Shown piece after piece: positions 23,275 through 32,451 of a stretch of DNA of 64,000 bases; the first letter of the stretch is position 1, and each line of letters opens with the position of its first letter. The position numbers and the translations under genes are program-made. The stretch lies in assembly GCF_014202275.1 (NCBI RefSeq), contig NZ_JACHGF010000011.1:124001-188000 (forward strand), read 5' to 3'. Under the pieces are notes generated by a model, which ran no database searches, was not told where the DNA came from, and saw nothing but the letters and a program-made list of their open reading frames with translations. Source of the DNA: Rhabdobacter roseus. GTDB lineage: Bacteria; Bacteroidota; Bacteroidia; Cytophagales; Spirosomataceae.

Positions 23275-24474
23275 TTAGTCAAACCAGCCCCAGCCTAGCA
23301 TTCGGTCCAGCGCCATGGCTGCTTTCACAGGCAGTGGCTCCGCCCAAATTACTTTATTATAACCCAATGTATAACACAGAGGATGGATAACGCAAATAAT
23401 TGCCATGACAAAGATGATCTTCCGAAATTCGGGAAGTGGAATGCTTCGCGACAGTATTAAAGTACTAATGAGTAGGAAGGGAAAGCCATAACCCAGCGCA
23501 CGGTCAATATCGTGCACTAAAATGCCCGTCGTTATCAAAACGCCTATGCCCACGAGCAAGAGCAGCAACAGCCAGCGCCGATGGGTACTGTATAGTACGT
23601 ATCCTGCCGCTCCCAGCAACAGCCAGGTTCCTTCGAAAGAGGTCCACAAGCTATTTCCTAGCCCCCAGCGGTGTGCATCGGCAAAAAGTACGGGCGATCC
23701 CATGGTGCTATACGAGTGGCCGTAAAAATAAGTACTCATGATATACCTTCTAAATACCAGATAAACGCCCCAGGCAAGCAATACAATCCAGGTAGGAAGA
23801 GCCAAGGTACTTTTGACGACCGACGAAAAGCTAAAACTTTCGCCCTGCTCCACCAACCGACGGGTTATCCACCACAAAATGACGTACCCTCCGGCTATAA
23901 TGGCTCGCTCGTCGGTAAAAAATGCACACTGTAGACATATAAATAACAAAACAGGATTGCGTACAAACAACGCCAGCAGCAAAAAAAAGTAGGCGAAACT
24001 GTCGCCGTAACCCGCCGTATCCACAAAAAACCAGGAAAAGACAAACAGGTTCGAAAGGCCTAGTGCAAAAAATGCCGTAAGTACCTTATCGTGGGTTTGC
24101 CGGAAAACCTCCCTGGAACACAGATACAAAAATAAGCACCCTAATAGGGCTTGAATGATCAGTATTAGTACCAAGTTATGACCCGTCAGAAACGACATCA
24201 GGGGAAGCATCCAGCGCATCACCATGTTTTCCCGGCGAATATAATACCCCAAATCGCCAGGATGCAGTAGGTCCTGGGATTGCATTTTTATGAAAGTCCA
24301 GGCATCGGAGCTTTGCATGACGGTATACGGCGGCACCGCCAGGCACCAGGAGAGCACAGCACAAAACAGCGTGAGTTGCCAGAGCCACTGCTTTCCTGTT
24401 AGTCTTTGTTCAATAAAGCGTGAAAGATGCGCATACTTTTCCGACAAGGACAAGTTTGTAGTTAAGTAACTCAT
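23275..24474 (-). CDS. Polytopic membrane protein of unknown function
   Basis: 399 residues from ATG 24474; a TTG at 24489 would add five. About ten spans. The first periplasmic loop has VMQSSDAWTFIKMQSQDLLH with an acidic residue after the first span, again reminiscent of GT-C enzymes, but the sequence is not visibly related to the two downstream paralogues. FFVDTAGYGDSFAYF and FFTDERAIIAGGY are notable loops. The 66-base gap to paralogue B suggests one operon of three membrane enzymes or transporters. Confidence 0.6.
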   Translation of the reverse strand: MSYLTTNLSLSEKYAHLSRFIEQRLTGKQWLWQLTLFCAVLSWCLAVPPYTVMQSSDAWTFIKMQSQDLLHPGDLGYYIRRENMVMRWMLPLMSFLTGHNLVLILIIQALLGCLFLYLCSREVFRQTHDKVLTAFFALGLSNLFVFSWFFVDTAGYGDSFAYFFLLLALFVRNPVLLFICLQCAFFTDERAIIAGGYVILWWITRRLVEQGESFSFSSVVKSTLALPTWIVLLAWGVYLVFRRYIMSTYFYGHSYSTMGSPVLFADAHRWGLGNSLWTSFEGTWLLLGAAGYVLYSTHRRWLLLLLLVGIGVLITTGILVHDIDRALGYGFPFLLISTLILSRSIPLPEFRKIIFVMAIICVIHPLCYTLGYNKVIWAEPLPVKAAMALDRMLGWGWFD

Positions 24475-24787
24475 TTTTAGTTGATACAAGGAGGGATATA
24501 TTTCTTAAAGTAAAGATTCTGTAAAACTAAGTACCTCTTCCAAATTATCAACGTTTCTTTGTTGAGATATTTATTTTACGTAATTCTTACTTGCTTTCCT
24601 ACAGCGGCAGAAGGAGAGTACCCTCTTTCAGGCGCTTCGGGGACTTCTTTGCCGCAGCCTATTCTTAGTAGTTTTGATAGTCCGTATGCTTGCATACCTT
24701 CCTGAATTGATTTAATTTTGAACATCAACTTCATCCTACGTTAGTAAACAATACCCACTTATGGCCACCGCATCAGAACTGATAGGA

Positions 24788-25927
24788 ATGGATTTTAATC
24801 TTAGTGAAGAACACGAAGCGGTGCAGCTAGCCGCCCGTGATTTTGCCCAAAATGAACTACTCCCCGGTGTCATCGAGCGCGATAACGCGCAAACGTTTGA
24901 CCCGTCTCTCCGCCAACGCATGGGCGAATTAGGCTTTCTAGGCATGATGGTGCCTCCTGAATACGGCGGAGGCGGCATGGATACGCTTGCCTACGTTATT
25001 GCGATGGAGGAAATTTCGAAAGTAGATGCCTCCGCCTCCGTGATGATGTCCGTAAATAATTCGTTGGTATGCTGGGGGCTGGAAGCTTTCGGAAACGAAT
25101 CACAAAAGCAAAAGTACCTTACCCGCCTGGCCAGCGGAGAGATACTGGGTGCCTTCTGCCTTTCAGAGCCTGAGGCCGGCTCGGACGCTACTTCCCAACA
25201 AACGCTGGCCGAAGATAAAGGCGATTACTACCTGCTGAATGGTACCAAAAACTGGATCACCAACGGTGCCACCGCTTCGGTGTGCCTGGTTATAGCCCAA
25301 ACCTACCCTGAAAAACGGCACAAGGGGATCAACTGCCTCATCGTGGAAAAAGGAATGCCTGGCTTTTCGGTGGGTAAAAAAGAAGATAAGATGGGGATTC
25401 GGGCTTCTGATACGCACTCCCTGATGTTCTCGGATGTGCAGGTACCTAAGGAAAACCGCATCGGCCCGGATGGTTTCGGCTTTTCGTTTGCCATGAGTAC
25501 CCTCAACGGCGGCCGTATCGGCATTGCTGCCCAGGCGCTGGGTATTGCCGCTGGCGCTTACGAGCTGGCCCTGCAATATGCTCAGGAACGGAAAGCCTTT
25601 GGTAAGGCTATTTTCGACCACCAGGCTATCCAGTTTAAACTTGCCGACATGGCTACTCGCCTGGAGGCCGCCCGGTTACTGGTTTATAAAGCGGCTCGTC
25701 TCAAAGACCAGGGCAAAGATTACGTACAAGCTGCGGCCATGGCCAAGCTATATGCTTCCGACATCGCCATGTGGGTCACTACCGAAGCCGTTCAGATTCA
25801 CGGAGGTTATGGCTACGTAAAGGAATATCATGTGGAGCGCCTCATGCGGGACGCCAAAATTACACAGATCTACGAAGGTACTTCAGAAATACAAAAACTT
25901 GTTATCGCCAGGGGGTTGACAAAATAG
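24788..25927 (+). CDS. Acyl-CoA dehydrogenase (short-chain type)
   Basis: FAD enzyme oxidising acyl-CoA to enoyl-CoA in beta-oxidation or amino-acid breakdown. About 379 residues: MDFNLSEEHEAVQ is the usual start (ATG 24788; ATG 24761 would add nine residues), AFCLSEPEAGSD and WITNG are FAD/substrate motifs, RKAFGK lies in the third domain, and the catalytic base is the Glu in ITQIYEGTSEIQ. VQIHGGYGY precedes it. This matches butyryl-CoA dehydrogenase-like proteins; chain-length preference is not certain. No ETF genes are adjacent. Confidence 0.93.
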   Translation: MDFNLSEEHEAVQLAARDFAQNELLPGVIERDNAQTFDPSLRQRMGELGFLGMMVPPEYGGGGMDTLAYVIAMEEISKVDASASVMMSVNNSLVCWGLEAFGNESQKQKYLTRLASGEILGAFCLSEPEAGSDATSQQTLAEDKGDYYLLNGTKNWITNGATASVCLVIAQTYPEKRHKGINCLIVEKGMPGFSVGKKEDKMGIRASDTHSLMFSDVQVPKENRIGPDGFGFSFAMSTLNGGRIGIAAQALGIAAGAYELALQYAQERKAFGKAIFDHQAIQFKLADMATRLEAARLLVYKAARLKDQGKDYVQAAAMAKLYASDIAMWVTTEAVQIHGGYGYVKEYHVERLMRDAKITQIYEGTSEIQKLVIARGLTK

Positions 25928-25956
25928 GGTTCAGGGTACTTCAAGCGGAATTTTGT

Positions 25957-26000
25957 AAAAAAAGTGGACGTTATACGACTATAATCGTCCACTTTTTTTT
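25957..26000. terminator. Terminator after acyl-CoA dehydrogenase
   Basis: AAAAAAAGTGGACG pairs with CGTCCACTTTTTTT (25957-25970 with 25986-25999); 15-base loop and a T8 tail on the plus strand. Confidence 0.8.
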
Positions 26001-26019
26001 TATTTTCCTTAGGTTTATA

Positions 26020-26058
26020 CTTGTATTAGTTTTGTACAATTTATTAGATTTGTACAAA
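26020..26058 (+). promoter_or_regulatory. Promoter and paired TTGTACAA operators of the AraC-type gene
   Basis: CTTG (26020-26023), a 21-base spacer and TAGATTTG (26045-26052) make a good Bacteroidota promoter. TTTGTACAA (26031-26039) sits in the spacer and TTTGTACAAA (26049-26058) overlaps the -7 box; their centres are 18 bp apart. This geometry suits repression, probably autoregulation. Confidence 0.5.
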
Positions 26059-26102
26059 ATTAGAATTTTCAAGGCCGTTACCCGCCAAAAACATATCCCC
26101 TT

Positions 26103-27032
26103 ATGGAAGATTACAACAAAATTATCGAGTCGCTCGGGGTTAAATTCGTGAAAGCACGCCACATTCGCATTTTGCAGCCCATCACGATCAAGAACTTTTA
26201 TGATGTCCAGAACTCCCTTACTATTCTGTACGACGGGGAGGTATCTTTTGGCGGCGAAGAACCACAACGCGTAGAGGTAGGCGATATGCTGTTTATTCCG
26301 GGTGGCAAGCACGCTACGGTTACGTACGGAAATGCGGCGCTATCGAAAACAGTGTCTAACGAGGAATTTATGACCAACCGCGACAACTACATCGAGGCCG
26401 GTCATGATCCAGCCCTGGTTGGTAAGCTTCCCAATTCCTTCGGCCTTATTTCGTTTGAAGCCAAGGTGTTCGACACCGTTAATTTTTTCACCTCGCTGGA
26501 TGTACCTCCTTTCCTGATCAAGCGCGACGATCAGATTGCAGCCACGATCAACCAGATCCTGGTAGAAGACATGATCGACACGCCTGGTAAAGGCCGAATC
26601 ATCAAGATCAAGACCGAGGAAGTCGTCATTGAAATAATTCGGTATATTTTGAAAAACAAGCTGTTTGTGGAGCAGCTCGTGACCAACAGTACGTATTTCA
26701 AAGATCCTCGCCTGATCGACATCTTTGCCTATATTAAAGATAACCTCGGCGGCGACCTGTCCAACAAAGTTCTGGCCAACGTTGCGAACGTTTCCGAAGA
26801 TTACGTAGGGCAGTACTTCAAGATGCTGACGGGTATCAACCCGCAGGACTACATTGAATACCAACGTATGGAGAAGGCCGTTGATCTACTACGTACGTCG
26901 AAGAAAAGCATCCGTGCCATTGGCTCTGACGTGGGCTACAAGGATACCGCCTACTTTTGCCGCCGGTTCAAGATGATGTTTGGCATTCCGGCGGGTAAGA
27001 TGCGCCGTCGTGAGTCACTCATGAACGTGTAA
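26103..27032 (+). CDS. AraC family transcriptional regulator with cupin-like sensor
   Basis: 309 residues. The N-terminal part (about 20-105: LTILYDGEVSFGGEEPQRVE, GDMLFIPGGKHATVTYG) is a beta-barrel cupin-like sensor. The C-terminal 100 residues carry two helix-turn-helix units: LSNKVLANVANVSEDYVGQY with FKMLTGINPQDYIEYQRM, then SIRAIGSDVGYKDTAYFCRR with FKMMFGIPAG. Effector unknown. Two TTGTACAA palindromes in its own promoter suggest autocontrol. A 26-bp perfect-stem terminator follows. Confidence 0.88.
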   Translation: MEDYNKIIESLGVKFVKARHIRILQPITIKNFYDVQNSLTILYDGEVSFGGEEPQRVEVGDMLFIPGGKHATVTYGNAALSKTVSNEEFMTNRDNYIEAGHDPALVGKLPNSFGLISFEAKVFDTVNFFTSLDVPPFLIKRDDQIAATINQILVEDMIDTPGKGRIIKIKTEEVVIEIIRYILKNKLFVEQLVTNSTYFKDPRLIDIFAYIKDNLGGDLSNKVLANVANVSEDYVGQYFKMLTGINPQDYIEYQRMEKAVDLLRTSKKSIRAIGSDVGYKDTAYFCRRFKMMFGIPAGKMRRRESLMNV

Positions 27033-27051
27033 GTACCTCGGCTATTTTCAT

Positions 27052-27108
27052 AGTACCTATTACCAAAAAAGCCCGGCGAAGTGCCGGGCTTTTTTGGTAA
27101 TAGGTACT
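27052..27108. terminator. Bidirectional terminator with 26-bp perfect stem
   Basis: Arms 27052-27077 and 27083-27108 pair without mismatch around the loop GAAGT; core GCCCGGC/GCCGGGC with A6 and T6. It serves the convergent AraC-type gene and nuoN, and its outer ends are the AGTACC/GGTACT motif. Confidence 0.85.
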
Positions 27109-27115
27109 TGCGTAC

Positions 27116-28510
27116 TTATAAAAGCTTCTCGAAAATACCCGGCGCTAAGCCGAATAGAATCGTCATGGCCGTAGCTACTACCAGGATAATCCGGTAAAAA
27201 GGGGCTATTCGAATTTTGCCAATATCCCCTTCTTTTAGGTAGGCGGCTATAATGGCCCGGAAGTAATAGTAAATACCGACGGCTGACATCAGGACCGCTA
27301 CCACCAGCATCCACACCAGCCCGCGCTCTACCGCGCTGCCAAACACGAAGAATTTACCCCAGAAACCGGCCGTAAGGGGAATACCCGCCAAGGATAGCAT
27401 CGAAACCGCCAACACAAAGGCCAGCAGCGGGTTTTGTGCCGCTAATCCGTTAAAGGCTGCGTAGCTCTCGTCCACTTGTCCTTCCAGCGCTTTTTTCTTC
27501 GAGACCAGCATCAGTACCCCGAAGGCACTAATGGTAGCTATGGAGTAGGCCAGGGAGTAAAACAGAATCGCATTTTCGGTTTGGGGACTGAGCGAAGTAA
27601 CCGCGATGAGCAGGTACCCGGCGTGAGAAATGCTGGAATAGGCCAACATGCGCTTGAAGCTGTTCTGATACACCGCTATGATATTTCCTACCAGCAACGT
27701 CAGTACCGTAATAGCCGCCAGGGTTATCCACCAAAAGCTATAAATAGGGGTAAACGAATGGGAGAGCAAGCGAAAAATCGCCGCAAAGCCCGCGGTTTTG
27801 ACGATGGTAGACATAAAGGTGGTGAAGATGGTGGGCGCACCATCGTACACGTCCGGGGTCCAGAAATGGAAAGGCGCCGCCGATACTTTGAAGAGCATTC
27901 CGATGAGCAGCAACAGTAGTCCGGCGTACAGGATATAGGACACGCCTCGCCCCTGTATACTCACGTAAGACTGGATGTCCGTCAGGTTGAAAGAACCCGT
28001 AGCTCCGTACAGCAAGGCAATCCCAAAGAGCATAATACCCGTAGCAAAGGCCCCCATCAGAAAATACTTAAGGGCGGCTTCGTTGGAGCGTAAATTGCTT
28101 TTATCACTCCCCGTCAGAATATACATGGACACGGACAGGATCTCAATTCCTACAAAAAGCATGATCAGATGCTCGTACCCAATAATCATAAAGGCACCTA
28201 CCAGGGAGAAAAGCATAATGCCGTAATACTCCGCGGGCTGGGCTTCCTCCTGATCCTGAAAACCCCGCGTCATGGCCACAATCATGAAGGCCGATACCAA
28301 CACAATGGCGTTGAAAGCCAGGGTGAGGTTATTAACGGCTAGCATCTCGTAAAAATAGAGCACCTTACCCTGGTTCCAGTCAATGAAATTACTAGCCAGC
28401 GCCAAAACCAGAAACAGCAACGTGGCTGGCAAAAGCACGCTCTTTGACTTCATAAATCCTAAAAAAAGGACTACGATTCCAAGAACGGACAACAATACAA
28501 TAGGGTACAT
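27116..28510 (-). CDS. nuoN: NADH-quinone oxidoreductase subunit N
   Basis: Antiporter-like proton-pumping membrane subunit of complex I. 464 residues, about 14 spans. Key polar residues are the Glu in LFVGIEILSVSMY (Glu123), Lys148 in AALKYFLMGAF, and LFKVSAAPFHFWTPDVYDGAP near 207-227. Last gene of the K-L-M-N run, ending eight bases from the shared terminator. Confidence 0.95.
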   Translation of the reverse strand: MYPIVLLSVLGIVVLFLGFMKSKSVLLPATLLFLVLALASNFIDWNQGKVLYFYEMLAVNNLTLAFNAIVLVSAFMIVAMTRGFQDQEEAQPAEYYGIMLFSLVGAFMIIGYEHLIMLFVGIEILSVSMYILTGSDKSNLRSNEAALKYFLMGAFATGIMLFGIALLYGATGSFNLTDIQSYVSIQGRGVSYILYAGLLLLLIGMLFKVSAAPFHFWTPDVYDGAPTIFTTFMSTIVKTAGFAAIFRLLSHSFTPIYSFWWITLAAITVLTLLVGNIIAVYQNSFKRMLAYSSISHAGYLLIAVTSLSPQTENAILFYSLAYSIATISAFGVLMLVSKKKALEGQVDESYAAFNGLAAQNPLLAFVLAVSMLSLAGIPLTAGFWGKFFVFGSAVERGLVWMLVVAVLMSAVGIYYYFRAIIAAYLKEGDIGKIRIAPFYRIILVVATAMTILFGLAPGIFEKLL

Positions 28511-28552
28511 AATTAGTTAGGTCGTCAGTTAACAGACTTTTTATAGGTTCCG

Positions 28553-30007
28553 CTAGCCGTTCACGATGCGCAACAGCTGGCTCACGGCGGGTTCAGTAAG
28601 TTTTAAAAAGGTAGCTGGATAAAGCCCGATCCAGAATACCATAATTACCAACGGAACCAGTACGGCCCGCTCACTCAGGCTAAGATCCCGGAAGGTCTCT
28701 GCGGCCTGGCTTCGGGGTCCAAACATGGCTTTCTGAAACATACGCAGCATGTATACCGCACCCAAGATGATCGTTAGGCCGGCCACCGCTCCGAGCCAGG
28801 GGTTGTGCTCAAATACACCCGCCAGCAGCAAGAACTCTCCCACAAAACCGCTGGTCAGCGGCAGCGCAACGCTACCCAGTAGCAGTATCATGAAGTAAAC
28901 CGTCAGATGTGGAGTACGTTGGGTAATGCCACCCAGGTGATCCAGGTAGCGGGTTTTGGTGCGGGAGAAGATGATTTCCACGATAAAAAACAAGCCAACT
29001 ACGTTGATGCCGTGCGCCAGCATTTGGATCAGTGCGCCCTGCAACCCGTTAAGGGTATTGGAAAATACCCCTGCGGCCATCAGGCCGACGTGCGCAAAGG
29101 AAGAGTAGGCAATGAGCCGTTTCATGTCGCGCTGCTGAATGGCAATGATGGAGCCGTATACAATACCCGTAACCGACAGCACGATCGCGACCCATCCCCA
29201 CTCGGCCAGGCCCACCGGTGCAATGGGGAGCAGCAAGCGAATGAGGCCGTATACCCCCATCTTGAGCATAATACCGGCGAGCAGCATGGTAGCAGGCGTA
29301 GGGGATTCGGTGTAGGTGTCGGGCTGCCAGGTATGAAACGGAAATACGGGCATCTTGATGGCAAAGGCTAGAAAGAACGCCCAAAATACCCAGCCCTGGG
29401 CCGCCGGACTCAGATTCAAAGCGTAGAGCGCGGTGAGGGCGGACGAATGCTGGCCCGGGGTTTGGAAGTAGAGGTACACCAGCGCAACCAGCATGAATAA
29501 GCTGCCAAACAAGGTGTAGAGAAAGAATTTGAAGGTAATCCGGATTCGGTTCTCCCCGCCCCATATCGCCGCCAGGAAGTACACCGGGATAAGCGCTGCT
29601 TCAAAGAAAAGGTAGAAAAGGAAAGCGTCCGTTGCCACAAAAACGCCCACCAGGGCACTTTCCATGAACAGGATCAGCGCGTAGAAGGAGGCCTCTTTGG
29701 AATAGCTATGCCCAAACGTGGAAAGTACGATCAGGGGTACCAGAAAAGTGGTTAATACGATGAGCAACATGCTAATACCGTCGATACCCGCACTGAACGA
29801 GATGCCCGCAGAGGCAATCCAATCAAAAGCAAAGCCGAATTGAAAACCCTGCGCTGGATCAAACTGGGTCCAGACGACCACCGCCACGATGAGCTCGGCC
29901 AGAGCACCCGCCAGGGCAATCTGCCGGGCGTGGCCGGGGCGTCCACCGAGGCCCAATGTAAGTAAAGCCGCCAGGGCCGGAAGTACTATCAAAAGAAGAG
30001 TATACAT
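28553..30007 (-). CDS. nuoM: NADH-quinone oxidoreductase subunit M
   Basis: Second antiporter-like subunit of complex I, 484 residues and about 14 spans. YLFFEAALIPVYFLAAIWGG carries the conserved transmembrane Glu, FKFFLYTLFGS the Lys region, and AIKMPVFPFHTWQPDTYTES the broken-helix channel segment; LLAGIMLKMGVYGLIRLL follows. ERAVLVPLVIMVFWIGLYP is the usual C-terminal span. Lies between nuoL and nuoN with gaps of 22 and 42 bases. Confidence 0.95.
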   Translation of the reverse strand: MYTLLLIVLPALAALLTLGLGGRPGHARQIALAGALAELIVAVVVWTQFDPAQGFQFGFAFDWIASAGISFSAGIDGISMLLIVLTTFLVPLIVLSTFGHSYSKEASFYALILFMESALVGVFVATDAFLFYLFFEAALIPVYFLAAIWGGENRIRITFKFFLYTLFGSLFMLVALVYLYFQTPGQHSSALTALYALNLSPAAQGWVFWAFFLAFAIKMPVFPFHTWQPDTYTESPTPATMLLAGIMLKMGVYGLIRLLLPIAPVGLAEWGWVAIVLSVTGIVYGSIIAIQQRDMKRLIAYSSFAHVGLMAAGVFSNTLNGLQGALIQMLAHGINVVGLFFIVEIIFSRTKTRYLDHLGGITQRTPHLTVYFMILLLGSVALPLTSGFVGEFLLLAGVFEHNPWLGAVAGLTIILGAVYMLRMFQKAMFGPRSQAAETFRDLSLSERAVLVPLVIMVFWIGLYPATFLKLTEPAVSQLLRIVNG

Positions 30008-30029
30008 ACCAATGAGTCAACGGTTCAAT

Positions 30030-31949
30030 TTAACGAAGCAGCAGATTCCAGAATAAAATCAACACAATACCAACTACCATAGCAAAAATATAGTAACCCG
30101 TGGAGCCCGTTTGGGTACGGCGCAGCTGCCCCGAAAGTACCTTCACCAAAGTACCCGTACCATTCACGACCAGGTCGATGAAGAATTCGCCGAAGCTAAA
30201 CAGCAGCGCCGACAGCGTCCGGATGGGCTTCACAAAGACGGCGTCATACAGTTCGTCGATGTAGTACTTGTGATAGATCACCCGCTGTAGGGCTGGACGC
30301 TCCTGTGTTTCCGGGGCAGGAACTGAATCCCGGCGCACGTACACTACGTAAGCCGCCAGGGCTGCCACCAGCGCCGCTACTACCGAAATACCCATCAACA
30401 GGTACTCCTCGGAGTGGCTCAGCGTAGTAGCCGCGAAAGCCGCCGGGTTGACCTGCCGGGCTCCTTCATAAAGCGGACTCATAAACGTGGCCAATTGGTG
30501 CGTCCCGCCTAATACTTCAGGTACCCCCATAAAGCCACCCAGCGCAGAAAACACCGCTAGGACGATCAGGGGGAGGGTCATGGAGGTGGGCGACTCGTGC
30601 AGGTGGTGGGCTTGCTCGTGAGTGCCCCGGAAAGAGCCAAAGAACGTCAGGAACAGCAACCTGAACATGTAAAAGGAGGTCATGATCGAGCCCAGCAGCC
30701 CCAGCACCCAAAGTACCTTGTTGTGCTCGAAGGCGTGCGCCAGAATCTCGTCTTTGGAGAAAAAGCCGGCAAAAGGCGGAATCCCCGCAATGGCAATGGT
30801 ACCGATCAGAAAGGTAATGAAGGTAATGGGTAGTTTCTTGCGCAGCCCCCCCATGAAGCGGATGTCCTGCTCGCCGGACATGGCGTGGATCACGCTACCG
30901 GCTCCCAAGAACAGCAACGCCTTGAAGAATGCGTGCGTAATGACATGAAACATGGACGCCGAGTAGGCCATCACGCCCAGCGCCAGGAACATGTAGCCTA
31001 GCTGACTTACCGTCGAGTAGGCCAGTACTTTCTTGATGTCGTTTTGCAGAAGCCCGATGGAAGCCGCCAGCAGCGCGGTGGCCGTACCGATGATGGCCAC
31101 TACTTCGAGCGTAGCCGGAGCGAGCGTAAAAAGTACGTTGGAGCGGATCACCATGTAGATACCCGCCGTCACCATCGTAGCGGCGTGGATGAGTGCCGAA
31201 ACGGGCGTAGGCCCCGCCATGGCGTCGGGTAGCCAGGTAAATAAGGGTATTTGGGCGGATTTTCCGGTGGCTCCGACAAAGAGCAGCAGCGTAATCACCA
31301 CCACCACCGGGTCCCCCACGGGTAGGCCCGTGGCTTGTCGGAATACCTCCGTGAACTCCACCGAACCAAAGGTACCTATGATGGTAAAAATCCCCAGCAA
31401 GAAGCCCAGATCCCCGATGCGGTTCATGATGAAGGCCTTGCGCGCGGCGTTGTTGTAGTCGGTATTTTTGTTCCAGAAGCCGATCAGAAGGTACGAGCAC
31501 AGCCCCACGCCTTCCCAGCCAATGAACATGATGACGTAGTTGGAGCCCATCACGAGCAGCAGCATGAAGAATAAGAAGAGATTCAGGAAGGCGAAAAACT
31601 TCCCAAAGCCTTCGTCCTCTTTCATGTAGCCCGCCGAGTACACATGGATCAGCGAGCCCACGCCGGTGACGATCATCAGCATCAGTAACGACAGCTGATC
31701 GATCTGAAACGAGAAGGGAATGGAAAGCTCTCCTACCGAAATCCAGTCGAAGAGGGATACCACCTGGGGGGTACTTCCCGCTTCCTTGAAGGCCATAAGT
31801 ACCACCACCGACACGGCAAAACTTCCCAAAGCCGCCAGCGAACCAATGATACCCACGGCCCCTCTGGGAATACGGCGGAACCCAATTCCATTGATGAGGA
31901 ACCCTATCAACGGAAGCAGCGGTATCAGAACGAGTAATGAAGCAGACAT
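30030..31949 (-). CDS. nuoL: NADH-quinone oxidoreductase subunit L
   Basis: Distal pump subunit of complex I, 639 residues. MFIGWEGVGLCSYLLIGFW holds the conserved Glu; KSAQIPLFTWLPDAMAGPTP and ALIHAATMVTAGIYMV form the channel. The C-terminal part (about 520-639) provides the long lateral helix and final span, including VIYHKYYIDELYDAVFVKPI. Length is typical. Downstream of nuoK by 54 bases. Confidence 0.95.
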   Translation of the reverse strand: MSASLLVLIPLLPLIGFLINGIGFRRIPRGAVGIIGSLAALGSFAVSVVVLMAFKEAGSTPQVVSLFDWISVGELSIPFSFQIDQLSLLMLMIVTGVGSLIHVYSAGYMKEDEGFGKFFAFLNLFLFFMLLLVMGSNYVIMFIGWEGVGLCSYLLIGFWNKNTDYNNAARKAFIMNRIGDLGFLLGIFTIIGTFGSVEFTEVFRQATGLPVGDPVVVVITLLLFVGATGKSAQIPLFTWLPDAMAGPTPVSALIHAATMVTAGIYMVIRSNVLFTLAPATLEVVAIIGTATALLAASIGLLQNDIKKVLAYSTVSQLGYMFLALGVMAYSASMFHVITHAFFKALLFLGAGSVIHAMSGEQDIRFMGGLRKKLPITFITFLIGTIAIAGIPPFAGFFSKDEILAHAFEHNKVLWVLGLLGSIMTSFYMFRLLFLTFFGSFRGTHEQAHHLHESPTSMTLPLIVLAVFSALGGFMGVPEVLGGTHQLATFMSPLYEGARQVNPAAFAATTLSHSEEYLLMGISVVAALVAALAAYVVYVRRDSVPAPETQERPALQRVIYHKYYIDELYDAVFVKPIRTLSALLFSFGEFFIDLVVNGTGTLVKVLSGQLRRTQTGSTGYYIFAMVVGIVLILFWNLLLR

Positions 31950-32003
31950 ACAGTTATTTCACTAGTTGAAAATCCAGGAACGAAGCCACCAAAAGGTACT
32001 TGG

Positions 32004-32345
32004 TTACCACTTGAGTTTGTTAAGAAAACCGACATCAATGGTGCGGGTATTGCGGTAGATCATGACAATGATGGCGAGCCCCACGGCTACCTCGGCCGCG
32101 GCTACGGCCATGATGAAGAAAACGAACACCTGCCCAGACGCGTCGGATTTGTAGGAAGAAAAAGCGATGAGAAGCAAATTGGCCGCGTTCAGCATGAGCT
32201 CAATGGACATAAAAATGACGATGGCATTGCGACGGGTCAAAACGCCAATAATGCCAATGACAAACAACGCCGTACTTAGAATCAGGTAGCTTTGAAGCGG
32301 AATTGCCTGGATGATCTCCGGGATCGGAGGGGTCTGCTGCATCAT
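32004..32345 (-). CDS. nuoK: NADH-quinone oxidoreductase subunit K
   Basis: Small membrane subunit of complex I linking the quinone module to the pumps. 113 residues, three spans; [19 protein letters not shown] carries the conserved Glu in the second span and [18 protein letters not shown] the Glu of the third. First gene of the run and preceded by its own strong promoter. nuoJ, its usual upstream neighbour, is absent here. Confidence 0.93.
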   Translation of the reverse strand: MMQQTPPIPEIIQAIPLQSYLILSTALFVIGIIGVLTRRNAIVIFMSIELMLNAANLLLIAFSSYKSDASGQVFVFFIMAVAAAEVAVGLAIIVMIYRNTRTIDVGFLNKLKW

Positions 32346-32400
32346 AGCGGGTTATCTATAACTCTAGATGGTTAGTTGGGGGTACTTAAAAAAATTTGGG

Positions 32401-32432
32401 CAAAAATACGGATAAATCCTCCTTAACTCAAA
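32401..32432 (-). promoter_or_regulatory. Promoter of nuoKLMN
   Basis: On the minus strand TTTG (32429-32432), a 20-base spacer, and TATTTTTG (32401-32408). Both boxes fit the Bacteroidota consensus and spacing; the -7 box is 55 bases from the nuoK ATG. Best promoter seen in the window. Confidence 0.65.
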
Positions 32433-32451
32433 CGCCCGTGCTGGTATTATT

